A stretch of 64,000 nt of DNA. It comes from Tetrahymena thermophila SB210 (lineage: Eukaryota; Ciliophora; Oligohymenophorea; Hymenostomatida; Tetrahymenidae). Shown piece after piece: positions 62,227-64,000 of the stretch. Each line of letters opens with the position of its first letter. Position 1 is the first letter of the stretch. Where the stretch lies: positions 1,054,001 through 1,118,000 of the forward strand of contig NW_002476418.1 of assembly GCF_000189635.1 (NCBI RefSeq), read 5' to 3'. A model generated the notes under the pieces. That model did not search any database, was not told the origin of the DNA, and worked only from the letters and a program-made list of their open reading frames with translations. The translations under genes and the position numbers were made by a program.

Positions 62227-64000
62227 TCATTTTTTTAGATTAGACAACATCTACTTCTTCTTCAGAATGTTTATGGCTTTAGTTACAGTAAAAATGCATT
62301 AAGTAAATAATTAAAAATTTTTTTAATAATTAATTAATTACTAGATATTGAATGATATCTTTCTTAGCTTTTGGCATTAGTTTAGTTTTTAAAAAACTTC
62401 CTACGTTCCATCCAAACCGAAATTTGAACTATTTTATGATAATATTTTAATTTCATAATTTAAATTAAAATTTATTTACTCATTAATTGTGAATTTTATT
62501 TCTTGCAAAGAACCCAATTTTTCAATTCCTTTTGACAACTCTTTTGCACCATCAATATTTAATTCATTGCTATTAAATTTTTTTTTTTAAGATTAATTAA
62601 AAGTAAAAATGATTAATTACTTTTGTATAATCATGTCTAAAGATTTTAGGTTGATACAGTTCTTTAGACCTTCTCCAATAAAAGACAATCCATCTGGTCC
62701 AATTTAATTTTTACTAAATAAATATTTAAGAATGTTTGTTTTATTTTAATCATTTACAAATAAATTTACCTATCAATTTCAAATTTTAGCTTTTCAAGTG
62801 AAGGACATGTTTTCAAAGCATCTCCAAAACCACCAGCACCACATGATCTTATATTGTTTCTATTCATATTGAATAAATCATTTATAATTGATAAATAAAT
62901 TTTAATATACCTTCCAAATTTCAAATTTAGGTTTTTTAAGTTGAAGAAATTAGAAATTGATTCTCCAATGATTTTAGATCCCTCAGACCCAATATTATTT
63001 CTAAATATTTAAATTAATTATAATTCCATAAAAAAATAGGAAATTTTTTACTCTTCTATTGAATATTAAAGAGATTCTAGTTTTGTGCATTTCTTAAGAG
63101 CAATACCAATCTTAATAGCTCCTTCATTTGTTATGATATTTCTAAATTAAAAATTGTTATAAGAATAATTTTAATCAGTTTAACTGATTTACTTTCCGAT
63201 TATAAATTTTAAGCTTTAGAGTTCAGTTAATTATTCAAAAGTATTCTCTAATGAATCAAATGCTTAATCGTTGATATTATTTTACTCATCAAATTAAAAT
63301 GAAAGACTATTTAATTTAGTTAAAAAACCCATGCTTTGAATAATTTAGTGACAGCCTTAAGATCCAATATCATTTTTACTATTTTAGAAATAGATTAAAA
63401 AAGTTATTTTTGTTGAATGAAAAATAATTATTACGATCCAACAATGAGATTCAATTATTTAAGAGTTTGGCAACATTTAATTCCATTTGATATTTCAATA
63501 GCAGCATTTTCACCAATTTTGTTATTCCTATGAAATTATTTTTAATTAGTTAATATCAATTAATCAAAAATAAATATTTACTTTTCGATGATTATTTGTA
63601 AATTTTAAAGCTGGGACATATTTTTGACAGCTTTTTCAAGTTTTTAAAAGCTTTAAGACTGCAAATTATTGGACCTGTTTATTAATAAATTTATTATATT
63701 TTAAATTTATTTTAAAAAGTTCAAAATAAAAGTTTAATTTTAAATGATAAATTTGAAATTGGATTTACTCTCCAAATTATATGCTGAGATTTTTAAGCTT
63801 TTAGCATCTTTTTAAAGAATTTAAAAAACCTCCAAGCCCAGATCCAATATTGTTGTTGCTTTATTTGTTTAATTTTATTTAAGTAAATTATCAAATTTAA
63901 TAATTTAATATTACGATCCAAATTTTATTTCTAAATTCTCTAAGCTATGGAGAAAGCCTTCAGACAATTGCTTGACACCATCTGGCAATATGCTCAAATT
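62227..64000 (-). CDS. Leucine-rich-repeat protein with one exon per repeat (5' end beyond window)
   Basis: Partial gene, 5' part beyond base 64000; TGA at 62227-62229 after INILKKKQMLSNLKK. At least ten consecutive ~85-92 nt exons are visible, each encoding one repeat and each ending in a phase-2 donor after F-G-x or I-x-x: LSEGFLHSLENLEIKFG, NNNIGSGLGGFLNSLKRC, NDIGSQGCHQIIQSMGFLTK, NNIGSEGSKIIGESISNFFN, NIRSCGAGGFGDALKTCPSL, NKIGPDGLSFIGEGLKNCIN. Example exon edges are 63858-63769. The repeat pattern I-G-x-x-G-x-x-x-x-x-x-x-L-x-x-x-x-x-L-x-x-L-x-L is of the ribonuclease-inhibitor type. The final exon carries KLMPKAKKDIIQYL. No transmembrane or enzyme domain in the visible part. A protein-interaction role is inferred from the fold only. 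Confidence 0.8.

Overview
The window reads as a ciliate macronuclear chromosome segment, most likely Tetrahymena thermophila or a close relative. Bulk DNA is very AT-rich. Every recognisable protein reads through TAA and TAG where Gln is expected and ends only at TGA (ciliate nuclear code, table 6). Introns are short, AT-rich and GT..AG, and genes are separated by nearly pure A/T spacers. No telomeric repeat, transposon, CRISPR or obvious tRNA/rRNA gene was seen. Gene models below were built by reading this code and fitting introns by phase; exon edges are predictions.

Layout. 1-6.2 kb: three papain-family cysteine proteases in tandem on the minus strand (one cut cathepsin L-like, two cathepsin B-like). 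7.7-12.9 kb: an orphan multi-membrane-span protein, an UNC-93-like MFS protein and a decayed partial duplicate of the latter. 13-18.9 kb: a 1,931-aa Q/N-rich protein with a catalytically dead kinase domain and a helical-repeat tail. 19.5-23.1 kb: a small intron-rich gene and MON1. 23.6-28.2 kb: an SLC22/SV2-type MFS transporter and ESCRT-III CHMP5/VPS60. 29.7-33.2 kb: peroxisomal-type acyl-CoA oxidase. 33.2-38.1 kb: spacer with a ~209-bp degenerate tandem repeat, a GC-richer island and a small acidic ORF. 38.1-41.9 kb: a bacterial-type DUF1648 membrane protein and an 836-aa protein with repeated C-x-F-x-P motifs. 44-50.7 kb: a casein kinase 1, a predicted dead otubain and a BLOC1S2-like protein. 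52-57.5 kb: a coiled-coil protein and the ciliary-tip protein CEP104. 58.2-64 kb: two convergent leucine-rich-repeat genes built from one exon per repeat.

There is no operon logic; neighbours are independently transcribed. Functional themes that recur are endolysosomal traffic (cathepsins, MON1, CHMP5, BLOC1S2-like), cilia/centrioles (CEP104, possibly the C-x-F-x-P protein and the small gene at 19.5 kb) and signalling enzymes that have lost catalytic residues (kinase, otubain). The most interesting items are the pseudo-otubain, the DUF1648 protein as a candidate bacterial acquisition, the pseudokinase, and the C-x-F-x-P repeat protein.
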